A stretch of DNA of 44,777 nucleotides from Chromera velia (lineage: Eukaryota; Sar; Chromeraceae). The stretch lies in the NCBI GenBank assembly GCA_018398765.1, contig JAHBMJ010005341.1, positions 1-44,777 of the forward strand, read 5' to 3'. Below the pieces are notes generated by a model. That model worked only from the letters and a program-made list of their open reading frames with translations. It did no database searches and had not been told where the DNA came from. Made by a program: the position numbers and the translations under genes. Below, one piece after another: positions 11,188 through 21,680 of this stretch (positions are counted from its first letter, which is position 1; each line of letters starts with the position of its first letter).

Positions 11188-12934
11188 ATGCCAGACAAAC
11201 TCAAGACACGCCGGATTGGCGGGTGCGCGAAGGCTCCAGAGGGACGTGAAAGCGTTTTTTCTGTTGTCTACTGGGTTGTGGGAATTCTTCGATCTCTTTG
11301 GAGGACTCGCAACTCTCTTCTCGCTTTGGGCAGTTTTGTCGCATCCGTTCTCATCGGCTGGTTCTCTGCAAGTGTTGTTCTGGGTGTTGCTTGGTACTTC
11401 TTCCTGTTGTTTTCGTACGATGTCGCTTACTATTTGTTCGGTGTCGCGGTGATTTGTCCAACTGAGAGCATCGCTCACGGGTACACACTTGGCGTCCTCA
11501 CGGACCGAGGGGATGGAAGCGCAAAGGGCGAGGGTCCGTGTAGACGGCATGATTCTTTCTCTTTTTTTGTCAACGCATCGTATCATGATTCGGATGTGAG
11601 CGCCGAGAAAGTTTGACAGAATAGAAAAGCATGCATGAATATGAGTGTCATCGGAAAATTTGCTGGCGTATGTACACCACTTTTATATATGCAACACTTC
11701 TGTGTGCAGGACTTGACTACGGTTTCAACCTGTACCGAGATATGAAGACAGGAGAATTTGACTTCAAGAAGCCCAGGACGCAAGCTTTGGAGGATAAGTT
11801 CACTTACGCCTTCAACGCCTTGGGGCTTGAGAAGGGCATGTGGCTGTTGGACTGTGGGTGTGGCTGCGGTGTGTGGCTCCGTTGGTTGAAGGACCGGGGC
11901 GTCAACGTAGTCGGTGTGAACATTACCAAGGCACAGGTGGACATGGCGAAGGCAAAAGGTCTGGAGGTGATCTGCACTGACTGGAAGGACGTGAAGGATA
12001 GTCCCGAGCTGCAGAAGAAACTTTTCAATCGATTCGACGCGGTTTCCTTCTGGGACACAGTCGAGCATTACGTGCCTGCCGGTGAGTTTGCGTTGTTTTC
12101 AATTCAATTCGCACATTCAAAAAGTTCTTTTTTTTGTTGGTTCATCGGGGAGGGGGTTCATCGGGGAAGGTTGAATGGATCCGTGAAGAGGTCCTGAAAT
12201 TCACCCCTTCAGCGGCTCAGACCTCTAGTCAGAACTGTCACGGGAACCTGTTTGATGCGCTTACATTTGAGTTTGCCCATCGTACAAGAAGTGTTACATT
12301 AGAATGGCAGAAGAAAAAGTTTCAGAAGACAAGAGGAGTATTTGGAACCAGCGGTTCGGCAAGCACCCGAACGAAGGCCCTTGTTATGGCTGTATTGATC
12401 CTGGAGAACAGAATCGGTATGCCGTGCGCCTGCCTTTGTATCTCCGTTTCTCTCTCAGTTTTCTAAATGTCCCAAAAAAACATTTCTCCCCCTTCCCATC
12501 CCCATCCAAATGCAGGGTATCGAAAAGACAAGGCAAAGCAAGACGCCATCTACGCCTCCATGTTTGGGCTTGCAAAGGCCTGCATCCGACAGGGCTCCTC
12601 CCTCGGTCGGATCTGGATCTCCTGTCTGCACTTTGACCCCAACAATGAGCACATGGCTCCGAGTCAGTGAATGAGTGAGTGAGTGAATGAGTGCGTCCTG
12701 ACGAAAAGAGATGAAAGGGAGGGACGCTGCATGTGTCCGTTCATCTGTCCAGGCTTCCCTGTTCCTTCCAGTGGCTTCCTTTCCTTCGACTGCTCTCTGT
12801 ATCCCTTGCTCTTGTACCCTCTCGCTCTCTCTCTCTTCCCCTTCCCCTCTCCTCCCCTCTCTCCCGCTGTCCATCTCTTTCACTTTCTCACTCTCCCCCT
12901 CCCTCTCCCCCTCCCTCTCCCTCTTCCTCTCTTG

Positions 12935-12992
<58 letters not shown>

Positions 12993-14156
12993 ATGTATGT
13001 GAGTGTGTATGTGCGTGACACTGTGTGTGCATGCGTCTGTCCACGGAAGAGGCCAGAGAAGACAAACAAGAATATGTTGTCTGCCTGTGTCTCTCTGCCC
13101 CCAGGTCTCAGGCGCAAGTTGAACTTGACCAACTACCTTCTGGACAAGCAGCACTCGGGCTGCTACCCCACGTACAAGGACAGACAGCTGACCAGAAACG
13201 CACAGAAAGAGGGATTTGCCCTGGTAAGGGAGGACGATTTGACCTATGATTACTACATGACCAGCGTGCTTGAGCCAACACACTTCGGTCGACACGAAAT
13301 GGGATGGAATGTGCCCAACGTGTTCATTCTCTCCGTGAACGCGTTTTTTGACCCCAACTGGATGCAGCGTCTGCTGTGGTGAGTGAGTATGCACGCGGAC
13401 CTTGCGGGTACTTTCTCATGCATGTGAATTGTTGTCATTTCTTGCAAGCTAGATGACTTTTGAGGTCCGGTTGCTGTCTTTGCACGGAATGTATAATTTC
13501 ATCATGAGGGGTCATGGGCGGTTGGCGGTTTGTTCTCGTCATCTGCATGGCTGTTTGTTCTGGTCATCCGCGTGGCTGTTTGTTCTCGGCGGTCGGCGGT
13601 TTGTTCTCGTCATCTGCATGCCAAAACAAAAAAGTGGCCCCGCTTATGTTTCGGTATGGTCGCAGAGTCTTTTCGCTTTCTTCCTTTTCTTCAGCTTCTT
13701 CTTTACCGCTGTTGGGTTCGCACCCTGAAGGTTCTTGTTCTCCTTCTTTCTCGCGTGCTGATTCGTTGGTTGACGTGTTTGCTTCGAAAGCTGTTTCTTC
13801 CCACACACGAGAATGGCAGCTTGTCTTGCTTTTTGTGCACGGAGTCTGAGCCTCTGGTTTCCAGCACATCGCGATTCCTTCCTTGCTTGAATAGACTCTT
13901 CCCCTTTGACCCTACAGGTTGCCATTTGAATGGACCAGAAAAGCGAGTATTCGTGTGCTCACTTCGTTCTGTAAGTATTATCTTGCTCCGCTTTTTGAGT
14001 ATTGAAAGCATATGCATTCTTTCCCTCTGCAGGTTCGTCTTTGAGTCCTGGATGCTCCAGTTTGACCCCGCTAACATCGACAGATCACCCATGCATCTGC
14101 TTTGGCTCCTGTTTCGAATCGAAAAATTGCCTAATCCAAGCGCAAGCACTGAGTAA
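11188..14156 (+). CDS. Membrane-anchored SAM-dependent methyltransferase, cyclopropane-fatty-acid-synthase-like
   Basis: Five exons in one frame: 11188-11533, 11710-12081, 12516-12662, 13105-13378 and 14033-14156 (phases 1, 1, 1, 2), 420 residues. The frame is open as far as 11137 without another ATG, so ATG 11188 was chosen. Residues about 23-90 contain two or three hydrophobic segments (SVFSVVYWVVGILRSLW, then SVVLGVAWYFFLLFSYDVA), suggesting membrane anchoring. The catalytic domain follows: motif I LLDCGCGCG (about 161-169), motif II VVGVNITKAQVDMAK, and FDAVSFWDTVEHYV, whose E-H is typical of cyclopropane-fatty-acid synthases and related C-methyltransferases. The C-terminal part (FGRHEMGWNVPNVF, WMQRLLW) is helical. 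Substrate is unknown; a membrane lipid or sterol is an inference. The first donor (GAGG/GTCCG at 11534) is weak and may be misplaced. The intron at 12663 starts with GTCAGTGA followed by (GTGA)n. Confidence 0.8.
12930..13018. repeat. (CT)n-(GT)n-(GTAT)n compound microsatellite
   Basis: Located in an intron of the methyltransferase gene. It has the same (CT)n-to-(GT)n order seen before other exons in this window. Confidence 0.9.
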
Positions 14157-14430
14157 ACTCTTATGCTTTGCCCAGTGATTGTCTAATCGCTTCAATTTCG
14201 AATCTTCGATGCCCAGAGTCATTACTAACTCACCAGACTATAATCCAATTCAAATTTTGATACCCCGAAAGTAATGCGGCTTCAGCACGATGATGCGATC
14301 AAAATCTCAAAACTGGGATCATTGTTAAACTTAGCTCAGAAGAAGAAATACATCGAGACTTATTTCGTGAAACAATTTAAAGATTGCCAGGATCATTGCC
14401 TAGAAAATTGTTCAGATAAAAACGTGTGTA

Positions 14431-14573
14431 ATGAATGAATGAATGAATGAATGAATGAATGAATGCATGAATGAATGAATGAATGAATGAATGAATGCAT
14501 GAATGAATGAATGAATGAATGAATGAATCTACGAATGAATGAATAAATAAATGAATGAATGAATGAATGAATT
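14431..14573. repeat. (GAAT)n microsatellite
   Basis: About 140 bases of GAAT tetramers with a few variants (GCAT, AAAT), 275 bases downstream of the methyltransferase stop codon. The minus-strand open frame over it only translates the repeat. Confidence 0.95.
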
Positions 14574-14782
14574 AAGACGTTCAATGACAGGATGTTTTAA
14601 AACTATTAAAACTAATTCTAGAACTAATTGAAACCTATAGAAATTCATATTTCTTTAGTTTCAATATATAATAGTTTGTGCGGTAACAGCTCTCATCGCT
14701 TATCGATAATGGGGTCTGTTGTGTTCCGCCTTCTAGGGTCGACACTAAGGCTGCATTCCGCTGCATTCCCGCCTCACCGCGC

Positions 14783-14945
14783 CTTGCCGGGCCTGGAGCT
14801 TTCCGGGGCCGTATGATGCTCTCGCCCATCCGATCGTAATGCTTTCACCCCACCAATGCTCACCCAATGAGAGTTTGATCAATCATCAGAATGACATCTT
14901 GCTCCTAGCTTTCATCCTTTCATTCCGTCTAACAGTCTTTGGACT
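14783..14945 (+). repeat. Dispersed repeat, copy 1
   Basis: Begins CTTGCCGGGCC and ends TCTAACAGTCTTTGGACT. The same two ends with a similar interior (TCCGGGGCCG near the start, a CATCCG box) and nearly equal length occur at 18199-18363. The interiors are diverged, so these look like old copies of one interspersed element. Confidence 0.6.
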
Positions 14946-14959
14946 TTGCATATGGCCTA

Positions 14960-15244
14960 GGGGCCGTGACAAAATTCTGGTATCGGGTGGTGCCCGATAA
15001 GGNNNNNNNNNNNNNNNNNNNNNNNNNNNNNNNNNNNNNNNNNNNNNNNNNNNGGGGGGGGGGGGGGTTCCGCCGTTGAGAGGCGCCAATACGGTGATCG
15101 GACCCTTCGTGGCACACCCGAAAACACGACTAGCGTCCGGGCTGATCCCAGCCACCGCGCCGATACTGCCTTATGTATTTGGGGGGGGGGGTGTCAAGAG
15201 ATTATATCGGACACCACCCGATACCAGAATTTTGTCACGGCCCC
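14960..15244. mobile_element. MITE-like element with 39-base terminal inverted repeats and CTA target duplication
   Basis: The left end (14960-14998, starting GGGGCCGTGACAAAATTCTG) and the right end (15206-15244) are inverted copies differing at about one base. The trinucleotide CTA flanks both sides (14957-14959 and 15245-15247), as expected of a 3-base target duplication. A 3-base duplication plus GG-starting inverted ends fits PIF/Harbinger (Tourist-like) elements. No transposase fits in the roughly 285 bases. The interior is interrupted by a 51-base sequencing gap flanked by a G run, so the true length is uncertain. Confidence 0.7.
15003..15053. other. Assembly gap (51 N)
   Basis: A run of undetermined bases followed by about 14 G. 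It lies inside the inverted-repeat element, where a hairpin and G run could explain the failed sequencing. Confidence 0.98.
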
Positions 15245-16052
15245 CTATGCAGCTTCATGTTCTTATGCCACGCTAGCCACCTTTCTTACTGTGCCATTGT
15301 TAGCGTCCTTATTGGACATATATAATATGGTAGCTTCGCTAAAACAATCTAAGACCTTCCTTCTTCCATCTCTTCATTTTGTCAGACATCTTTCCTCCAT
15401 TTACTTGTTCCGGGTAGCCTAGTGCACTGTCATCTTTTCTCTGAGTATCTTCTAGACTCCTTGGCTCTTATGGTAACCTGTCTCTGCTTGTGCCCTCCAT
15501 AGCTTAATTTTCTCTTTTCATACGTACTGTCGGTTCTCTCTTCCTTTGGGCGCTTCCAAGTGGTTATCCTCCACTTTGCGTTTCTTTCTCATCAAATTTG
15601 CTGCTTCCGCCCCGTGCCCTGGTCTTGTCCTCTTCTCTTACCTCGTAAACGTTGATAATGTCATCAACCTCTTGCCCATCATCATCATTATCATCGTGAC
15701 TTCATAGAACTATTTTTTTAGAAACCGAGACGGCTCGCTTATTGCTTTGGTAGAATTTTTTCTACCTATTTCCACCTTACTACTTAACCTCTTTTACCTC
15801 ACCGCTATAGACCTCACAGTGCAAGACGCCTATACATGCAACGAGGGCGGTTCTCTTCCTCCGTAGTCATCTGGCACCAGGACTTTGTCCAGCGGCCACC
15901 CTCTTGGTCTTTCGACTCGTCATGTCTTTATTTGTCTTTCTCAAGGAGATCAATAGTCTACATGTCTACGTCTGTTTCTTGGCCGTCTCTTCTCATTTCG
16001 AACTTACTCATCCAGGCGTCTGTACTGACAAGGGCAGAGGGAGACGAAGAGA
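15245..16052. other. Intergenic sequence without a supported gene
   Basis: Unique-looking, mildly pyrimidine-rich sequence. I see no exon with splice borders, no long open frame with recognisable protein, and no clear repeat family. Confidence 0.5.
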
Positions 16053-17540
16053 GTTAGTTAGTTAGTTAGTTAGAGGATGCCTAACCCCAGTTGGAGCGCT
16101 AAGCTCCCGGACAGCACATACATGTATAGTTGTTGTTTATTAAGTCGCCGGTGGAGTTGATCAGTTAATCACTTTCTAGAATTGGGAGACAGACATCAAA
16201 GAGAGAGGCCGGATGCGAGCGTAGAAGCGATTGAATGACATTATGGATAAAGAGTTCAGATGTATTTACACCGGGGAGTAGACAGTTATAATCATTTGAA
16301 TTAATGGATTCCAATTCAGCCAGGCAGTGCAAGAATTCTCTTTTATCCAGCCACTTGGTATATAAAGAAAGTCTATGCATGAAGTCATCAACACACCGAA
16401 TACAAAAATTATGTATACAGAGTTTGTAGTCGCTACATTCAACAGACAGAGCACTGCTTTCTCCTTGTGGGTAAAATGAGAGCAGACGTAAGAAACCAAA
16501 TAGAGAGCACTGCTGCCGTCGGTTACTGTGAGAGCAGATCGAGGGAGGACGGAAAAGGAGTAGAGACCAGAGGTGGATTTGTTGCAAAAAAGAAATACAA
16601 ACATGCGATGAGAGGAGGGAAAAGCTTGTTGAAGGGGGGTGAGCTTGGCAAGAGGAGGAAAATGTGAAGAAGCGATAGCCCCCGCCCGCCGCGTGCAGAC
16701 CTCTTCCACAACTGCATGTCTAGCTTTGCCCTTAAAGAAGAGAGAGCCGGTGCCTTGAACTCTTCGTCGCTGCTGCCCGCTGGTACCAGGGTGTTGCAGC
16801 ACTCCCACTTCCAACGAATAAACAAAATCCAGACTAGCCCAACGAAGCAGCCGCAAAGAGGCTCTCAAAAACTCTGGATACCTGTTTCCCTTCCAGGCAT
16901 GCAGCATTGCAGCGGGAACGGTGTATATGGTTTACGAGAGCGAGCACTACTAGGCGGCCACTCTAAAGTAAAGCAGGGCTTTTGCAGGAAGTAGGCTAAA
17001 AATACACAGGGAGGGCAAACGAAGACTGCGAGCAGATAGACGGCCAGACCAGCGTGCAAAACGGAGCTGCAAAGCATCGATTGCAAGAAGATCGGCATCA
17101 TGAAGAGGGAAGCATTCGAGGCAGTACAGTGCGACAGGGGACTAACATGCTCTAAAAACAGTCATCTCCGCATCTATACTGAGGGGACCCATGCTGGCAA
17201 TCAGACTAAACACAGCCCCTAGGGCGTGGAAGGCCGAAGCAATATGCAATTCAACTGTCTCACTGAGGCATCCCCCCTCAAAGAACAGGCACCCCAGATA
17301 CTTGTATTCCGTTGCCCATTCAACCTCTTTCCCTTCATATACTACCAAACCGGAGCTTTCCCTAAATGCAGAGGCAGACAGGCAGAGAATCTTTATCTTT
17401 TTCAGATTGACTGTAAGTCTCCATTCTTTGCAATACTTCTCGAGAGCAGAGAATTTCTTTTGAAGGTCTGAGACGGAATGGGCAAGAAAACAGAGATCGT
17501 CAGCATAACCCAAACTGTCCAGAAGCAGAGTACGTAGTGT
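16053..17540 (-). mobile_element. Decayed, 5'-truncated non-LTR retrotransposon (LINE)
   Basis: On the minus strand, 17142-17513 codes a reverse transcriptase fragment. It contains the catalytic box GYADDLCFLA, a VNLKKIKILCL segment (the usual N-x-x-K-T-K region) and the family-typical YKYLGCLF strand. The frame then hits a stop (after VFRAC). LINE-like residues continue in other frames past it (FPLHDADLL, then RSVLHAGLAV about 80 bases on), so there are at least one stop and one frameshift. The homology fades just upstream of YADD, which fits the 5' truncation usual for these elements. The proposed 3' end is a short tail of CTAA tetramers at 16053-16073. Open frames at 16165-16907 may be the degraded 3' region. 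This is a pseudogene remnant. Confidence 0.7.
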
Positions 17541-19638
17541 TTGTTTGTTGTCTTACCTTTTTTTTTTCCTTTGGTGATTTTGCATTGCAATTACTGATCG
17601 TTTGACGATCATCCATTAGTCTCTTCACCTCTCCCACTTTCCGACCTTCACTATTATTGCTTATCCATTTCCTCACTCTACATGCAGTCGATGCAGACAT
17701 GATCTCTCGCAGCCAATTGCATATTTGAAGCCTCTGTCTTTTTTGTTTTCACTCTTTTCTTTTTATGAGTGGTCACCCTTATCACGCGGACCTCCATATA
17801 CGTATGAAAGGTGAGATAGGCATGTATGGGTTCCCTCCGTGACCTTCTGCAATCCCTGTCATGGGCTGTTGTATCTCTCCACCTCTAACCAATGATCTCT
17901 TTTTCTGCATACACATCTCTCTTCTCTGATTCAGAATCTCTTAATTGCACTTTCCCTCGAACGTGGCCATCCCTTTCCAGCCCCTTTTCCTCAGCATCAT
18001 ACGTTGTTACCATCACAAAATTGCCTTGCAAAAATGCCTCCTGGCATGTTTTTTTCTTTTCTCACTTATCAAGGTTCGTTCATTCATCGTCGTCTTGTCA
18101 TTGCTTCTGGCTTCTGCCAAAAAAAAGAAAGAAATGAAAAAGCAAGCTGTGTTGCATGCCGCCATGGTTGTGGAACACGCATGTGGTCTATATTCTTGCT
18201 TTGCCGGGCCAGGATTCATATCCGGGGCCGCGCCGGACGTTTAACTCATCCGTCTTCGACGTATTGCATTCATCCGCTTCATTCAATACGTTCAATAAAT
18301 CGACCGGATTGACGTCTTTTGTCTGGTTTTCGTTCTGTTCCTCTATCTAACAGTCTTTGGACTCTGAATGATAGCCAAGCCCCGAGTGCACCTCTATACT
18401 GTCTTTATATCTGTTTAGCACCATCATTATGGTACACAACAGGGTCAATATATATATAAGCTATGACTGGTGGTGATGTATTTCAGATTTGTTCCTAGGC
18501 TGGAATCCTAGCATATCCGCCTGTATGTATATTGATGCATTTTATATTTGTTGAATTCCGTTCGATCCTAGCCTAGATCCTAGCACGTCTGCCTCACTCT
18601 TAGCCTCATTCTTCTCCTTCCATCCTTCTATACAATATTACAACACACCTGGCTACGTATATTACAAGTTTGCAACACTCTGTATAGGATGACTGTCACT
18701 AACTGAGTGAACTAGTGAGTGAATCAAGGTATATCCATAAAATTAAAAAATAATAAAACCTGTATAAAATGTTTTTTATATAATATAAATCATATTTTCA
18801 AACTATTATTCAAAAGAAATTATTACTAGTTTCATCATGTCTAGGCACTTTCCTTGGAAGCTGCACGTTAGGCTGCACATCGGATATTTGACCTAGCATT
18901 CGACATTGGGATGGGAGGCCAATCCTCCAGACATAAATCCTACTCCTAGTAATCATTGTTTGATAGCTAGGTTTGATACTATAGGTTTGATCTAGGGTTT
19001 GATATGGCTCTATGGGTTACCCAAAGTTAAAAAAGTTGGTTCACTGACTTTTACCACATCAATTCATTCATTCATTTTTAAATCATTGTGGATTACGTAC
19101 CATGAAAATTAGTTTAGGTTAAACCTCGATCGCACAAATTTATAGTAATTGGTACTTTACAAGATATTTTAGCTTCCTCAGCTAGCATGGCTGTCATGGC
19201 CACTGAATTAGCGATCGATTATATGAGAAATAATCACAGATATGAATATTCAAATCTGGTCAAACCACCCCCCTGGTTGCTTCAGGTTTTGATCGAGAGG
19301 AAGGAACAAGGAATTGCGATTCCCTTCGTCCTCGACGCTTCCTTGATTTCTTCCCCTGGCTGTCCAAAAAACCTTCAGGAGAAAAGGGGGCGACCTGCAG
19401 AATGGGCACCGGCGGTCAACAGAGGCAGAGATTGTCTATCCGTCTGATCATCCATTCGTCCGCGTCTCTGTCCGTTCCTTCTGTCCCTCTTTGTGTGTGT
19501 GCGTGTGTGCTCGCGCTTGCACTCAATTAAGCTCCTTCATTTCTTTCCCTTACATCTATTTCGTCTCTGACTACCCACCCGGGGTCCATCGTCCGGAGGG
19601 CAGCTCTGTGTCCAGATTCCCTTATTCCGTCGGGGTGG
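17541..19638. other. Intergenic sequence with transposon debris, no supported gene
   Basis: Contains the second dispersed-repeat copy and an AT-rich block (about 18700-19180). A duplicated ATCCTAGCA-type motif lies near 18500-18590. A short open frame at 19187-19447 has no domain, no convincing splice context and a low-complexity end, so I do not call it a gene. Confidence 0.5.
18199..18363 (+). repeat. Dispersed repeat, copy 2
   Basis: Partner of the repeat at 14783-14945. It shares the CTTTGCCGGGCC start region, TCCGGGGCCG about 20 bases in, and an exact 18-base end TCTAACAGTCTTTGGACT. Confidence 0.6.
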
Positions 19639-21027
19639 TCAGCTGGTGACCAGACTTCCGGGGACGGAGAGAATTTCCAGGGCCCCCTTCACAGCCGCAT
19701 CCAAAACTCGAACATTCACCCCCTCGTTGACCTTCACTGCAGCGGCCACAGGCAATTCATTTCCTGCTGCCTTCTCCTTCTCTTCCCCTTTCTTCTTATC
19801 TTCTGCTGTCAGAGACACAGGTGAACCCCTCTGGGCACTGTCGATGCTCGATGGATCCGCATACTCGTCGCAAGCGGCGGCCACGGCCTGGAGGGTCTTG
19901 TGCAGAGCCTCTGCCTTGCCTGCTGCCGCCTCAGTTGCTTTTGAGAGTTCTGGAAGAGACGTCTTGGCAGTTTGTTCTTCGCTCTTTGAAGTCTCCAGGT
20001 TCTTCGCTCTCTTCTTCGCCGAGCTCTCCAAGGAAGACACCAGAGTTCCCCACTGGGGAGAGAGGAGGGACACCGAACTTCGGAGAGAGCTTGTCAGACC
20101 TTCAAACTGCATGTTCAGAATGCAAAATCACAATCAGGAGATTACTCTGCCCATCAGACTGCACATGCATGCATGCTGGGACTACATCATCTGCACCACA
20201 GGGAGTTCGAAAAATAATGGAGACGGAATTGGCTCCTTGCGGTTCCACCCAAAGTAATAAAAACAAAAAAAAGATCAAGAGCCAAACCAGCACAATAGGT
20301 GTCACACAAAGAAAACGGACCGCAGATTCCAAGAGCTTGACCATCTGCTGGATGTATGCTATGTCGTCGTCTGCCTCGAACATTCCGAGGAGGGTGCCAA
20401 TCTGGGACTGCATGCATGCATGCATGAGGAGAGGGAGTTAAGCAAACGAATCAATGCACAGAGAGAGATCCCTCCTGGCAGTCACACCACCCATCGGAAT
20501 CGCTTTGACCTCTGAAAGAAATCGATGAAGCAAGCTTGCAAGAAGAACCTCGATGGGAAGAAAGTACTCATTTCAGTTTTCAGACAGACACAGTCAAACG
20601 AGAGTCTGCAAAACAAAACACTCGCCTCTGTGCATCCACATCATGTCGTGCAATCAATCAATCAATCAATCAATGAATGAATGAATGAAGGGAGGCTTGC
20701 TGACTTTGGAGGTTTCCGAAACGTCCTCGAGCTGCATCGCCGCCCCGGTCACGTCCACCGCCAGCTTTTGGGCCTTTTCGAGGGCCTCTGCGACCCTCTT
20801 CTGCACTCGTGCGCGCACACACGCACATGAAGGAGATAGAGAAACTGTGCATGCAGAAAGGAGAGAGAGACACACTCTCGACGAAAGTTGAAAGAGACAG
20901 AAGAGGACCCCCGCAGGCAGACCGTTGTTCAGTCGCTCAGACAGAGAGCCCATACAAATTCGTTCCTTCTCTTTTGAGACAGAGAGGCAGGCACACATCC
21001 ATACAGCTACGACATATACACACACAT

Positions 21028-21064
<37 letters not shown>

Positions 21065-21649
21065 TACACAGACGCACACACACAGAGAGAGAGAGAGAGA
21101 GAGATACAGAAACTCACCGTTGGGTATTCGAGGGCAGAAATCCGCGCAGAGCTTCCGTCGAGCTTGGCCTGCTGAACCGCTTCGGCATCGGCAGCTTGAA
21201 AGTAACTGCACTCATGCACACTCGATCGATACATCAGACGCACATACAGGCCGCCAGGTGAGCAGTCAGAAAGCAGAATAGGAGCCCTTGCATATCCATT
21301 TTTTCATGCTCAAAGTACAAGGGCTCACATGAATAGAAACGAAACGGTCGGCCACGAGAAAGAAGCAGCCGACTGAACTCGGGCCTTCTTTTTCTCGTTC
21401 AATTCTTTTTCTCCCCCTTTTGCCTACTCGATGGAGTTCCTCCCCGAATCGCACACCTCTGATGCACACATACACAAAAATCATGGAAATTGATTTCCCT
21501 GCTTTCCGTCGCTCGTTTTCAAAACAGCGCGACAGACACACGGACGCAAAAAAAGACACTCAGACGGGTTGACCGACCTCTTCAAAGCCCTGTCGTAGTC
21601 CTCCCCTGCAGACGCCCTGGAGACAGCACAGTTGTCCCCTCCTCCCTGT

Positions 21650-21680
<31 letters not shown>

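Noticed and set aside
12300-12421. Possible extra exon in the first methyltransferase gene (open frame with MAEEKVSEDKRSIWNQRF)
   Set aside because: Joining 12081 directly to 12516 keeps the frame and gives a natural methyltransferase sequence. Including this segment breaks the frame of the peptide that looks most protein-like. An alternative transcript is not excluded.
13724-13740. GGGTTCGCACCC resembling a tRNA T-arm
   Set aside because: No matching A-box, acceptor stem or anticodon arm at the right distance on either strand.
16266-16907. 213-residue minus-strand open frame
   Set aside because: It is not a separate gene. It lies downstream of the reverse transcriptase remnant on the same strand, without start context or domain, and is most likely degraded LINE 3' sequence.
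19187-19447. 86-residue open frame upstream of the 3' end of the large secreted gene
   Set aside because: It starts in plausible protein-like sequence but has no recognisable domain, no partner exon and no support beyond being open.
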